Shown piece after piece: positions 1 to 11,500 of a stretch of DNA of 64,000 nucleotides (position 1 is its first letter; the number at the start of each line of letters is the position of its first letter). Location of the stretch: the NCBI RefSeq assembly GCF_012489685.1, contig NC_080041.1:102641760-102705759 (forward strand). The letters run 5' to 3'. This DNA comes from Lotus japonicus (lineage: Eukaryota > Streptophyta > Magnoliopsida > Fabales > Fabaceae). The position numbers and the translations under genes are program-made. Below the pieces are notes generated by a model that saw only the letters and a program-made list of their open reading frames with translations, was not told the origin of the DNA and searched no databases.

Positions 1-80
1 CATTTTTTTAAGGTTGGTTGTATTTAGATTTCTTACCATACCGTTCTTTGACCTCGTTTGCTTTGTGTTATTCATTTCAG

Positions 81-1011
81 CGCACCCACTGGGGTAGAGA
101 CACCTGATGTTATTGACCTACGGAAGCAACAGAGGAAGGAGCCTAAGGAGCCTGAGAGACCTCTTTATCTGGTGAGTCTTTTCTGTTGCTGTTTTTCCAT
201 CAGCTTTGACTTCTGTTTTCACTAGTTATACCAATATTTTTTTTGTCATTTTCATTGCAGGTGCTTGAAGAGAAGGAAGAAAAAATTGCTCCAGGAACTT
301 TCCTTGGAACCACTCACACGTATGCAATACTTGCTCAACTTTATTTTTTCTTATTGTGTTTGTGTTGCATTTTTTTTTCCTTCACAAGTTCTGATGTTCC
401 TTTTTCTCCTTTCTGCAGTTATGCGGTTGGCACTGGCGGCACCCAGGACAAGTCAGGTGCTAAAAGGGTAATGGTTTTCTCCCTTTTGTATTTGGTGGGT
501 GGGGGTTACTTCATGATGATATTTCTTTTAAAAGCGTACCATGGCTTCTGGCTTTGGCACTTGCAGGTTGATTTGCTTAAAGGACAGAAGTCAGATAAAG
601 TGGACGTTACAATACAGCCGGAAGAGTTGGAAACAATGGATAATGATGCTTTGCATGCCAAGTATGATTTATTTAGCTTTTCTAATAATTTTTAATAGTT
701 CCTGAGTTGTGTTGTGACATTGTTGGGCAATAATTTCTTAATTTCTAATCCAAGTTACATATGGTGGAACTATACAGATATGTAGAGGCAAGGGAGGAAG
801 AGAATTCGCGTAGTCATCATGAAGATTTTAGTCAAATGGTTGCAGAGGTAAGTAAATTCACCCGTAAAATCATATGCTTTAAGATTTTCTATCGTACTAT
901 CATATCATGATTTGTATTTAATTTTGTTGTTATCTGGTTCAGAATGAGAAGAAGAGAAAAAGAAAGATGCAAGAAAAGGAGGGCAAGAGGAGGAAGAAGG
1001 ACTTCTTTTAG
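81..1011 (+). CDS. SF3B2: Splicing factor 3B subunit 2 (SF3b145/SAP145), 3' end of gene
   Basis: C-terminal part of the U2 snRNP SF3b subunit that helps bind the branch-point region in the nuclear spliceosome. Six exons can be read with canonical GT/AG borders: 81-171, 261-319, 419-467, 567-661, 778-847 and 943-1011. They join in frame through TPDVIDLRKQ, RPLYLVLEEKEEKIAPGTF, GTTHTYAVGTGGTQDKSGAKR, VDLLKGQKSD and PEELETMDNDALHAKY, ending in a basic tail (NEKKRKRKMQEKEGKRRKKDFF) and TAG at 1009-1011. This order is that of plant SF3B2 after the acidic stretch. The N-terminal SAP, DUF382 and PSP regions lie before the window. No stop or frameshift is seen, so the gene is probably functional. A decayed second copy lies at 6953-12212. 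Confidence 0.9.
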
Positions 1012-2039
1012 GGGGGCAGGCGGGCGCCATTTACCTTTTCCTTTGCTTGCAAATGGCCATGGAGCGTGCTAACCTTTATTGATATTAGTTGGAATTAGTT
1101 AAAGGAGATGACTTATTGAGATTCAGTTATTTAATTAGCTCTCAATACACGTAATATTAATATTGTATTCTGTTGAAGATTAATACAACTTTCACATTCA
1201 TTCACTTGATAACCTTTGCCCCCCTCGTGCAATTCTCTACTTCCCATGAATAGAAAATTTGATTGAACGCAGGTGGGAACTAGTAAGAATGTAAGATATC
1301 CATGCAATTGCACCAGTTGCTGTCGGTGGGTCGCGGTTGATTTTACCTATATTATTAACAATTTGTATATAAATAATGAATTATTTATTAAATAAAATTT
1401 AATGAAAATCAGATAAGTGAAGTTATTCTCACTAGTGCTCTCGAATATTTGTCCTTTTCTATTTTCTATTTAAATGACTGTCTATTTTTTTGTACCGTAG
1501 GATAAAATCTTTTGGTTCACGAGAGCGATAAGAACATACAAATTGTTAGTTTTTAATTTTTCATAACCACCAGTACTAGTTTTTGTGATACTTCAATACT
1601 TCATAGTACCTTCACTTTGTTTTCTGTTTTAAAGTTATGAATAGGAAAATATGAAAAGAAAATCAAATAGATTTTAGTTTCTTGGTTGTTTAAGCAAATC
1701 GAGTGACTACCTTTTCCTTGTTTGCGATTCATGATTTTAAGTTCAGTCTTCACTAACTCCTCCCTGGTTTTCAACAATATTGAAGAAATTAAGAATACTG
1801 AAATGAACTTTTAATTAAATAACTATTTAGAAAAGGGACGCGATTGGGATTGGATGGCTTCTCATCATTTTCTAAGATGTATCACTATCAATACCTCCGA
1901 ACTACTCTCATGAATAAAAATTGTGGACCAACTCCAATCGAAACCCTTTTCTATATGCTTTACTGTGATATAGTCATATTCATGTCATACCAAGGTTTCT
2001 TTGACCTGTAGTATGGAACGTTGGCACTTGGCACCCTTG
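1012..2039. other. Intergenic, 3' flank of SF3B2
   Basis: No gene is supported here. The first about 60 bases after the SF3B2 stop are also found, diverged, after the stop of the second copy (12213 on), so the duplication included the 3' UTR. The rest is AT-rich sequence without a recognised repeat. Confidence 0.6.
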
Positions 2040-2480
2040 GCTTTACCAAGAATTTGTGAAAGGTCTCTAGTCTTATGGCGGCAGAATTATGGGCAATCTT
2101 CATTGCGTTTGAAACAGCTTGGGAGAAAAATATTAACACAGTATGGGTGAAGATAGTGGCAGTTTCAGCAACCCTCCAGCCCAGCCTTGCCCCCACAAAA
2201 TTTCTGTGCTGCCATAATCAATATGATCCAAAACCTTATGAGTAAGGATTTACGTGTCAAAATCTCCCATACGTGGAGAGAGGAGAATCGAGTCGCAGAC
2301 TCTTTAGCTAACCTTGCTCATTCTAATGCGAATGAAGTGCAGTTGTTGGATTATCCACCTATGAAATATTGAAATGTATTAGTCATCTCTATGATATATG
2401 TGGGACTCTTTTTCCTAAGGGTTTTGTTAGTTAGTTTTGGGCTTTTAGCCCTCTTGTAACAAAAAAACAATGTTTATTAT
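2040..2480 (+). mobile_element. LINE remnant, RNase H-like domain
   Basis: Pieces of a plant L1-type RNase H domain are readable in more than one frame: MAAELWAIFIAFETAWEK near 2092-2145 and VKISHTWREENRVADSLANL near 2248-2310. The ELWAI and HTWREENRVAD motifs are typical of the C-terminal RNase H region of plant LINEs. Frameshifts between the pieces and loss of everything upstream mark it as a dead 3' fragment. A short A-run (CTTGTAACAAAAAAACAA, about 2454-2471) may be the old tail. Confidence 0.65.
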
Positions 2481-2932
2481 TGGTTTTGGCCTTTGGCCTT
2501 TTGAAAATGCAAATATAGATGTATATGGTTACGTGAGGTTTGTGCACTTTTGGCGGATTGCTTCTCCTTTTCACTTGGAAACAAAATGCTCAATCGCAAG
2601 GTCAGAAACCATTTTTCATGTGCTATTGTTCTAGTTTTGTGCATTTTGAAAGTTATTCATACTTATTGAGTGCATTCTAAACAGTATGGCTGATATCATT
2701 TCCTCAAAGTTTATTTTCCATTCTTTCCCCAAGGTTGTTTTTGTTAGATCATCTGGCTCTAATTCTCTTGTTTCATCTATAAGCATCAATCTCTTGGCCT
2801 ATATTTTTTGCTGATGAGCTAAGTTTGTATGTCTACAAACTTTTACCAAGAGATATATATAAAAATGCATCTAAGTATTACACGTCCAACTTGTGCATGT
2901 TTTCCACCTCCTTGATTACATGTTTTTCACAT

Positions 2933-3508
2933 GTCCCCGAAGGATAGCTCAAGTGGTAAGAGCTAGGGACATAAGGGTTAGGTGGGATGAAGGGCAGGGC
3001 CGGCCCTGGGCCTGTGCAAGCAGGCCCACAGCCCAGGGTCTCCAAAAAGAAGGGGCCTCATAAAAAAAATTCACATTAAACTTTCCCCTAAAATAAAATT
3101 TAGTTATAATAATTAATGTTCAAGATGTTAATAATGACTTGAGTTGGTTTAGTGTTTAGTAACTGTGTATGTTACCTTTATGTATTGGGTTCGAATCCCA
3201 CCTTTTGACTTTTGACATGTTATTTGTTAATTAATTTGAATTGAAAAAATTCAAAAATTAAAGCAAATGGTTGCATTGCTTGGATTCGAACACGCGACCC
3301 CTGGGGGTTGCAAGAGGCTAGTTGCCAACGAACCAACATAATGATTTTGATGAAATTTTGAACGTTAAAATTATTAGAGGTTAATTTTTATTATTTGTCC
3401 AGGGCCTCCAAAATGTCGGGACCGGCCCTGATGAAGGGTAAATGGTCTATGGTTCGAACCCCGATAATAACTAATTTACTAACAACTAATATTTACCTAT
3501 AAAAAAAT
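2933..3508 (+). mobile_element. tRNA-derived SINE, interrupted by a hAT MITE
   Basis: A-box-like sequence (TAGCTCAAGTGGTAAGAGCT) lies at 2945-2964 and a B-box-like GGTTCGAACCCC near 3452-3463, followed by a 3' part ending in an A-run at 3501-3507. Near-perfect 13-bp direct repeats flank it (ATGTTTTTCACAT at 2920-2932, ATGTTTCTCACAT at 3509-3521), as expected from LINE-mediated insertion. Without the inserted element at 2995-3430 and its target duplication the SINE is about 132 bp. A second copy lies in the SpoU gene intron at about 62612-62745. Confidence 0.8.
2995..3430. mobile_element. hAT-type MITE
   Basis: The element starts CAGGGCCGGCCCTGGGCC and ends CCGGCCCTG, giving short inverted termini (CAGGGCCGG). 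The 8-bp sequence ATGAAGGG flanks both sides exactly (2987-2994 and 3431-3438), the target-site length of hAT transposons. It sits between the A and B boxes of the SINE, so it is younger than the SINE. It has no coding capacity. Confidence 0.88.
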
Positions 3509-3777
3509 ATGTTTCTCACATTGCACCTCATGGTTGTTGCGTGATTCACACCTCATGGTTTATTGCATGTTTCTCTCGGCCTTATAGCTCCTTACTTTGG
3601 TGCATGTAAGATAGCCGACTTTGATTTACTTCATTGTTAAGTATTTGATTGGTTGATATATCCATAATCCATAATATATCCATAATATAAGAAATATGAA
3701 TTGTTCAAGATGCCACTAATCCAGGTGGCATTTCAATACCTACTCTAAATCATAATCCATGTGGCATCTTTTCAGAG

Positions 3778-3778
<1 letters not shown>

Positions 3779-3812
<34 letters not shown>
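3779..3812. repeat. Short tandem repeat, unit ATTTTCC
   Basis: Nearly five tandem copies of a 7-bp unit. The surrounding 3.5-4.2 kb shows no supported gene. Confidence 0.85.
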
Positions 3813-4195
3813 TTTTTTCGTTTTCTCTCTTCAATTTTTAAGTTTCACGTTTCAGGATTTCTTCACACTATGATTTCTCTCTCAACTCCTTTTGCGGCTA
3901 GATCTTAGCGACATGGGAAACGAGAGTAGCAACGTTCAGTTCCTATTTCGTCATCGTCAATCGCTGCTATGCAATCCATATCATAGGGCTTCATCCCGAT
4001 TTCTTCTTCATCCTGTTCTTTCAGCATGGCCAGGGTCGTCATCTTCTCAGAGCAATCATAGACACCCAGGTATGAAGACTTGATTTAGGGATTTTGTTTA
4101 TCATGACATAATTTAGGGATTTTGCTATATGGGTATTTTAATTTATGATGCATTTTTGTATCCAAGCAAAATTGAAGACCAAACAGAATAGCCAG

Positions 4196-5816
4196 AAGCT
4201 TAGCCTTCAGAATCCAAGACACTCCAACATGCTATGAAAACCCAAACATCCACCACCCTTTATCATCTCGAAGAACACCCCAACCCCTGCTGGCCCCGAA
4301 TTCCCAAGAGAAGAACCATCAGGGCCCGTTTGGTGGTCAAGATAAGATACGATAGGATATGATATGTGAGCAAGATAGCAACATGATAGGATAAGAGCAG
4401 GATAGACTCTTATCTTATCATGTGTTTGAGGTGCAAATGATAATGACATGATATGATAAGGAAAAATGTTATATTTGAATTCAAAAATACATTTAAAAAT
4501 TGATCATTCTACTAAATTTAATTTTTTTACATTTTCATGTATGAGTCTATATTTTAAAATAACTAAAATTAATTTAAATTTTATTAATTAGTCTATTTTA
4601 TTGTTTTGAAGATAGCCTATATTTTAAATAAAATTATGCTACTAACCAATTGATTTTCACTTAGTTGTGACATGTGACAATTAACAATAAAAGTTAACTA
4701 AATTAAAAATATTATTATTTAAAAAGTAATTTATATTTAAATTATAAATTATTATATAAGTAGATAAAAAAAATTTAAATAATAGGAGATGAAAATAGAA
4801 AATTAGTCCATTACTATTAAAAAATAATATTTATAATTAATTGGTTTTCACTTAGTTGTGACACGTGATAAATAATAAAAATTAACTAGATAAAAAATAT
4901 TATTATTTAAAAAATACTTTATATTTATATTATTAATAATTTTTAAATAATAGGAGATGAAAAATATTAAATTAGTCTATTACTATTAATACATCAATAT
5001 TTGTAGTCTATTTTACTATTTATGAATAATAATTTATTTTATTTTATTTAAATTAATATTTTTATATTTATTAATGAATATTATTTAAAATTATATAATA
5101 TTAAATTAATTTAATTTGAAGTTAGGATATAGAAAGAAAATATATAACTGATATCCTATCATGTTCTATCCTAACTCCCCCCTCAGGATAACTTTTACAC
5201 ATGATGGGCAGGATAGGATAGGAGACATGATAACGTTATCCTATCCTGCTGGTGCAACAAACAACATATTATTACAGGATATGATTACTATCTTGTCCTA
5301 TCCTATCATGCCCTGGCCACCAAACGAGCCCTCAGTGTTCAAAGTTATCCACCCTGACGATGGCAAACGCCAAACAACCCAACACGGCTTGGCAAGCTGA
5401 CGCCCTGCTGACCCTTCACCAGAAATCACTCGCACAACCTCCCCCATCATGATGCAAAACAAGTTGCCACGACTAGCGGGTACCCTGAAACACAAGACTA
5501 CAACGCTGACGCCACAAGAACCAAGCATGAATTAAGAAACTACTCGTTGTTGTCCGCGGGGCAGACTCTAGCCAACTAGAGAACGACTAGGTGGTAAAGA
5601 AGCCTGGTGACAAAGACAACCCAAGGTTATGCCACACCTGGGAGGATGAAGCACAATCCCGCAAACAATGGAGCTACGTCTCATCACCAGCATCACAAAA
5701 GTGACAGTCAACCCGCAAAGGGACACCCTGACGATGTTGAATAGTAGTTGTGGGGGGAGATGGAGCTTCTGCCATGCAAAGACCCTCACCTTCTCTGGCA
5801 CATTGATACGCCACAC
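4196..5816 (-). mobile_element. Antisense LINE fragment (zf-RVT and RNase H), split by a MITE
   Basis: Read on the minus strand, 5816-5640 gives a reverse-transcriptase zinc-binding type sequence (NVPEKVRVFAWQKLHL) and about 5370-5335 gives an RNase H start (GWITLNTEGS). After removal of the MITE at 4322-5331 the domain resumes on the far side as SLGNSGPAGVGVFFEM (about 4321-4270). Stops and frameshifts are frequent. It is a 5'-truncated, decayed plant L1-type element. Confidence 0.7.
4322..5331. mobile_element. PIF/Harbinger-like MITE
   Basis: Ends are inverted: GGGCCCGTTTGGTGGTCA on the left and TGGCCACCAAACGAGCCC on the right. The trinucleotide TCA occurs on both sides (4319-4321 and 5332-5334), fitting the 3-bp TNA-type target of PIF/Harbinger elements. 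Subterminal regions are full of GATAGGATA/TATCCTATC repeats in opposite orientations, and the centre is AT-rich. The 1010-bp element has no coding capacity and splits a LINE RNase H domain. Confidence 0.8.
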
Positions 5817-5989
5817 CCAAGCCTAGGAAACCACCTAAGACATCTCAACCTTACGCTCCAACAACCAACCATAGCAACTGCGCACCGAATAAACCCCCGT
5901 CAACGGAGTGCGACCACACAAGCAAGTCCTCACTAGTGGGGTCAAAACAACACAGGACGTGCATATTAAAGTGCTGTTATTAGTTCATG

Positions 5990-5990
5990 A

Positions 5991-6044
<54 letters not shown>
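5990..6044. repeat. TA microsatellite (left flank of a MITE)
   Basis: A run of alternating T and A of about 53 bases, directly abutting the inverted-repeat element at 6045-6782. The other half of the microsatellite is at 6783-6806. Confidence 0.95.
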
Positions 6045-6047
<3 letters not shown>

Positions 6048-6782
6048 TTTGTTAACTTACTCCCACTTGTTTTTTAGAAGGAGTAAGTTAACATTCAACA
6101 CATTTTCTGATGGACAATAAACTCCACCAATTTATTCTTAAAGATAACTAACTTCAGGGCTATTTATGTAATTCAATTTTATTAAATTTTAAAAATAACA
6201 ATTTCTCTCTCCTCATTAATTTCAAATTAAATATCTTCTTTTTCCTCTTTTTTCTCTCCTCCGTTTTTCATCTCTGCAACTATTTAAAAAAAAAAAAAAA
6301 CCTTAAAATTTCTCGCAGAAAGTTCTCTAGGCCAATATGTTACGTGATCACTTTCTTGAGATGTCATCTTGATCATAGTTCAAAGTTGATTTATTCATGA
6401 GCAAAAGTATAACTACAAACGAAAAATGATAAACACACGTACAAATTGTATAATGTTATAAACAATTATATGATGAAAAAAAGACCAATCAGCAAGAGGA
6501 ATTCACATATTTCTATCCTTTTCATGTGATTCTCCAGAAAATTAGGCATAGGCGAGAGGGTACCACTTTGATACTGGTTGAAGATAGTGAAACGGAATAG
6601 GGAACGAACAGATGCAAGCAGTTAGGGGAGGTTGCAGAAAAAAAGTGAAAACCAATTTACAATTATACCCCGTACGTTTGTTATTTTAAAATTAAACAAT
6701 TTGGTTTTTTAGTCATAGAAAAAAGGTGTAGCTTGTTAACTTACTCCTTCTAAAATCCAAGTGAGTGTAAATTAACAGCCTC
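6045..6782. mobile_element. TIR element inserted in a TA microsatellite (Micron-like MITE)
   Basis: Inverted termini of roughly 55 bp: the left end runs GAGTTTGTTAACTTACTCCC then TTTTTTAGAAGGAGTAAGTT, and the complement of the right end runs GAGGCTGTTAATTTACACTC then TTTTAGAAGGAGTAAGTTAA. The AT-rich interior has no coding capacity. Both ends abut (TA)n, as if the element had inserted into the microsatellite. Rice Micron MITEs have such a preference; whether this element is related to them is not known. Confidence 0.72.
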
Positions 6783-8017
6783 ATATATATATATATATAT
6801 ATATATTTAAATCAAGTTTTTTTTCCTACCCTAATATTTATTGCTCGCTAACTACGTTTCTTAATTGAATATAGTTGGGATCCTAAACCCAAGCACGAAA
6901 CGAATCCCTACTGTGAGTGTGAATCCCTCAAATTTCACAAAATCCTTCAACAATGGTGGCGGAGACGCTCCCTCATCAGAACAAAGATAATGACGACGCT
7001 AAGGATAACACTGATCCAAAGCAGGTAATTCTCTTCCTTCATTCATTCATATCTTACTTTTTTTGCAATCGACAATAATAGCTTTTTGTCCATGGAATTC
7101 GATTCTGAACCTTCAATAGGCCTTTCTGTAGAGGACGTGTTAGTAAGTGAGAGAAGCTCTAGGGCATAGTTTGTTAAAGTTAAGATGTATCTATTTGGAA
7201 TAAACCGTGTATAGTTTATGAGAAGTTCACATTAATTAGAGATATGACAGAGATAGTCTTTATATATGAGAAAACAATTTTGGGTTAACTAAGACCACTC
7301 GTATATGGTCACCAACGGATGTTCATTCCTTCATATTACACACACTAGATGTAAGCTAGATGAAGGCATGTATGAAGACTGTAGAAGAATGTTTGAAAAA
7401 TATGTAGCTTGTTCTGAGGTAATGAGCAGGTCTTGATTTTCTATTTCTCATTGCATATTCTTTCTTTATTGTTTGACTAAAGGTTTGCTATTATTTAATG
7501 CTTCTACTAATATGAAGGGTGATTCTGATTCCGAAGATGAAGAAGAAAATGATGATGAGCTAAAAAAGAAAGGAACCTCAAACAAGAAGAAAAAGGTGTA
7601 GTGATATGTAGCATGCTTATTTTATTTTTGCTGCTTATCCAATTTTTACTGTTGTCTTCATTTTGAGAACTGTACTGAAAAAGTTTAATTTGTTTTTAGC
7701 TTCAACAGAGGATGAAAATTGCTGAACTGAAACATATTTGCTCAAGGCCTTATGTTGTTGAGGTATGAATATTTTGTGTAGCATACTTGGTTTTATATAT
7801 TTAGCCTTCCCCTTCTTTCTATTAGTTTGGTGTCATGGCCATTTTGAAAATGAGGTAATTTCTTTTTCATTTTCCAGGCGTGGGATGCTACTGCATCAGA
7901 CCCAAAGTTGCTGGTGTTTTTGAAATCTTATAGGAATACTGTACCTGTGCCTAGACATTGGAGTCAGAAGAGAAAGTTTTTGCAGGTTAGTCATCATTCT
8001 TATCTAGCAACCAATTA

Positions 8018-8440
8018 TCCCAAAAACTTAAGCTATTGGGTAAGGGCTAAGTGAATGGTTTTATATTATATTCTAACACGCCCCTCATGCAAGAGCCCTT
8101 TGGGCTTGAAGCGTGCATAAATGCACAAGCCCACCTACCATGTGCTTAAATTCCACTTTTTTTTTAATTAGAAAGTGAGGGGAGCAAGGATCGAACTCTA
8201 GACATCTAAGTCATAGATACTCTGATACCATGTCAAACAACCGATTATCCGAAAAGTTTAAGCTATTGGGTAAAGGCCACGTGAATGGTTATATATTATA
8301 TTCTAACACGCCCCTTACACAATAACCCTTTGGGCTTGAAGCGTGGATAAATGCACAGGTCCACCTACCATGTGCTTAAATTCCACTTTTTAATTAGAAA
8401 GTGAGGGGAGCAAGGATCGAACTCTGGACCGCAAGCATGA
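8018..8440. repeat. Tandem pair of a dispersed repeat in an SF3B2 pseudogene intron
   Basis: Two consecutive copies (about 8018-8235 and 8239-8440) of a sequence containing AAGCTATTGGGTAAGGGC, TTCTAACACGCCCCTCATGC, GGGCTTGAAGCGTG and GAGGGGAGCAAGGATCGAAC. A third, diverged and rearranged copy lies at about 58310-58480. Such a repeat looks like a fragment of a non-coding retroelement, but I cannot name the family. Confidence 0.7.
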
Positions 8441-9050
8441 TAATTATGGGTTAATGTTGCAAGCATGTCTGATGGTTGTGTGTTGCATGAGGGAGGGATG
8501 TAGGGACAGAACAGTGTAATCAAATATCTGTCATGGCGGACTGGCCGATATCCTGCCATAATTTGCCATTATTATTTGTCAAATATGGCGGATTTTTGGC
8601 TCTCCACCATCCGCCATTAACAACATTGGGATAGAGTGTGGACGATAATGTCGATAAGGCTTCTCTTATTAATATGTATGTGGTGCTTCCAAGGGAGCGG
8701 CTGTGGCAATCACCAAGCCTGGACTGTAGGTGTTTAGCAATGGGCATCCTTTAGTTATTTGTCTTTTGTTATCTGTTATATTGAACAAGCATATTATGTT
8801 ATATAATAAGGATTTGTAATCAAGTGATATTTTTGCATATTATTAATGCGCATTGATTTATGACAAAGGTGCTAATAGTTCTGCTTTGAATTTTCATTCG
8901 CCTTTCCATAGTGCTTAATGCTCGGGCTAAATTCCTCTTATCTTCAAATTTTTTAATGTTGATGTTACTTAGCGGACTTATCCCAAATACATAGTCTATG
9001 TCCTCCTAAACTACTTATATCTCATTAAAAGTTGTGTTATTGTTTTGGCA
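8441..9050. other. Intron sequence of the SF3B2 pseudogene without gene
   Basis: Contains a short region rich in GGCGGA / CCGCC motifs in both orientations (about 8533-8615), probably an old repeat. No coding sequence is supported. Confidence 0.45.
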
Positions 9051-11179
9051 GGGGGAACGAGGTGTCGAGAAACAACCCTTTCAGCTTCCTGATTTCATTG
9101 CTGCCACTGGAATTGAGAAAATCAGACAGGTATGTGATCTTATCTGTTCTCTTAAGTTTTAAAATAAAAAACTCATCTGTTATGACTCGTTGAAAAAGTT
9201 AAATATTCAGTGATTTAAAAATTTTATTTGCTACGTGTAACTTGGAACTGCATTTTAGATGGATGCATTGTCGGTTTTAATGAGCTGTACACAATAAAAG
9301 TGTTGGTGGCCTGTCATCAAATCAATTTATTATTGCGTATTGACTCATTCAAGTATTGATCTGTAGTCTTGGGATTGTTCATGGAATCACAATGTGTTTG
9401 ATATTATATATGCATCTCCATTCATATTCGTTGTTGAATTTTCTTTTTCTTATGTTCATGTGAGTGTTTCTTACGTGTGTGTTTGTGTGTCCTACTATCC
9501 TTAAATCAGTTGACCTAACTGTTGTCTTTTATTTATCTTATTCTTATGTTGTCTGATGCAGGCTTATATTGAGAAAGAGGATGGTAAAAGGCTGAAACAA
9601 AAACAAAGGGAACACTTGCAACCAAAAATGGGGAAAATGGACATAGACTATCAGGTTTTATTTGTTCTTTACACCATTTGATTGCTTGCTATTTTCCGTT
9701 TATTCAGATGTGAGGAGTGAGGACTACTGTCATAATTCCTAATAGCCATGGTTCTTGGTTGCTAGATTCTTCATGATGCATTTTTCAAGTACCAGACAAA
9801 GCCAAAGCTGACTTCTCTTGGGGAGCTGTATCATGAAGGAAAAGAATTTGAGGTATTACCCTTGCTATATAGTATTGTCAGATGATTTTAAATTCTGCAA
9901 CCTACTTATATGGTGCTTATTTTTCTGTTGTGACATTTTTATTTTTATTGCAGTATGAGGTTATGTTTTAGGACAGTATAAGAACCTTGTTCTTGTCATT
10001 TCAGTAGGAGGTGAGTCTTTAATATGGAGCAATAGACTAAATAATTGATTTGACTGGCATTTAGAGTATGTAATTAATTAGGACAGAGATATCCATGTAA
10101 AATCTCTCCTCTCTCTTAGGTGAAAGTGTAGAATGTTTCTCATTACTGGATCTGGTAAGCTAAAATAAAATCATTAAGTGGCATATGTCTGTGAAATTGG
10201 TTTATATCGTAAATTTATTTTTCACCTTGTTAGTGGTATTTTGTTCCCTTGCTGAGTGGGGAAAAGGCTTTGGTGGTGGTGGTATTTCATTTGCAGTATT
10301 TTGTCCTTGCATTGTTGGATTTTTTACTCGTTGATTTTGAACTTCTATAGGGTTTTAGTTTAAAGTTCCAGTGGCAGAGTTTGAGTATTTCTCTTTAGAT
10401 TATTGATTTAAGAATTGTGTTATATATCCTTGTGGTGGGTTCTTTGATCTGGTTGAGAGCCAGAGTTCCTGTGAGCTTCACAAGTTTTAATTTGGTTCTT
10501 AGATTGTATATATTGATTTATTGATAGATTAGATGGATAGAGAGACATAGAAGGATCTTATTGTATTTAATACATTGGTCGGTATGCAGGTAAAGTTGAG
10601 GGAGATGAAACCTGACATGTTATCACATGAATTGAAAGAAGCTCCTGGTATGCCTGAGGGTGCCCCTTCTAACTATGAGGTTTGGTTTAATTAGAAGTTC
10701 TATGTGATTAGAATCGTAAATTCTTTTTTAATATCACTTTACAAAGCTGCCTTTTTCCAACTTGAGTGTCTGACTTCAATCTTAACATGTTTTGAAGCTT
10801 ATGAAACTCTCTTGTTTCTGTGCATGTCTGTAGCTTTGTTTTTGTTGTCTTGTTCACTGTGCTTTAATATGGCATACATTTTTGTGAAGAAAATGAGAGT
10901 AATGGAAAGGTATGAGTGAAATTAGCATTATATTAGGTCATCTTGCATATCCAAAACCACAAATATATGGCTTATCACCACTCTTCCTCGTGATAAAAAG
11001 TATATTCCTTTTCTTTTTTTTTCCTTCTTTTTTCTTCATTCCTCCTAAGAGGCTGTCCTGTCATTGATTCAATAACAAACCAAAGCTTTTTGCTGCTAGG
11101 CTGCGTCAGCTTCATTGGTCAAATCTCGCCATAATGTCCTATCATGGATCATGTTTAATGAGTAATAATAAACAAAAAT

Positions 11180-11500
11180 GCTTAAATGTTTTTTGTCCCT
11201 ACAAAATAGGGGTTCTTTGGTATTAGTCCATAAATTTCAAAACGTGGGAGTTAGATTTGGCACCCCCATCACCCGATTTCGCACCCCGTTAATATTCCAG
11301 AATTTAAATCTTGGAAGTAAAAATTTCCAGGATTTTAAATCTTGGAAGCAAAAAGTCTCGGATTTTGGGATACGAGAACTGACGGCAGGGACTAAAGTCA
11401 CCTATTTTATGAAGTAGGGGATCGAATCGGCATGTTTTGAAATGTAAAGACTAATACCAAAGGACCCCTATTTTGTAGGAACCAAAAATATATTTAATCC
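11180..11500. mobile_element. Mutator-like MITE
   Basis: Imperfect inverted ends (GCTTAAATGTTTTTTGTCCC on the left; complement of the right end GGATTAAATATATTTTTGGT), both followed by CTACAAAATAGGGGT-like sequence. An 11-bp direct repeat TAAACAAAAAT flanks it (11169-11179, 11501-11511), near the 9-11 bp target duplications of Mutator-like elements. It lies inside an intron of the SF3B2 pseudogene. Confidence 0.75.

Noticed and set aside
243..695. 150-codon frame over SF3B2 exons
   Set aside because: It reads through introns with poly-pyrimidine tracts; real exons switch at clear GT/AG sites within it.
5908..6120. Frame with IYIYIYIY stretch
   Set aside because: It is the translation of the TA microsatellite.
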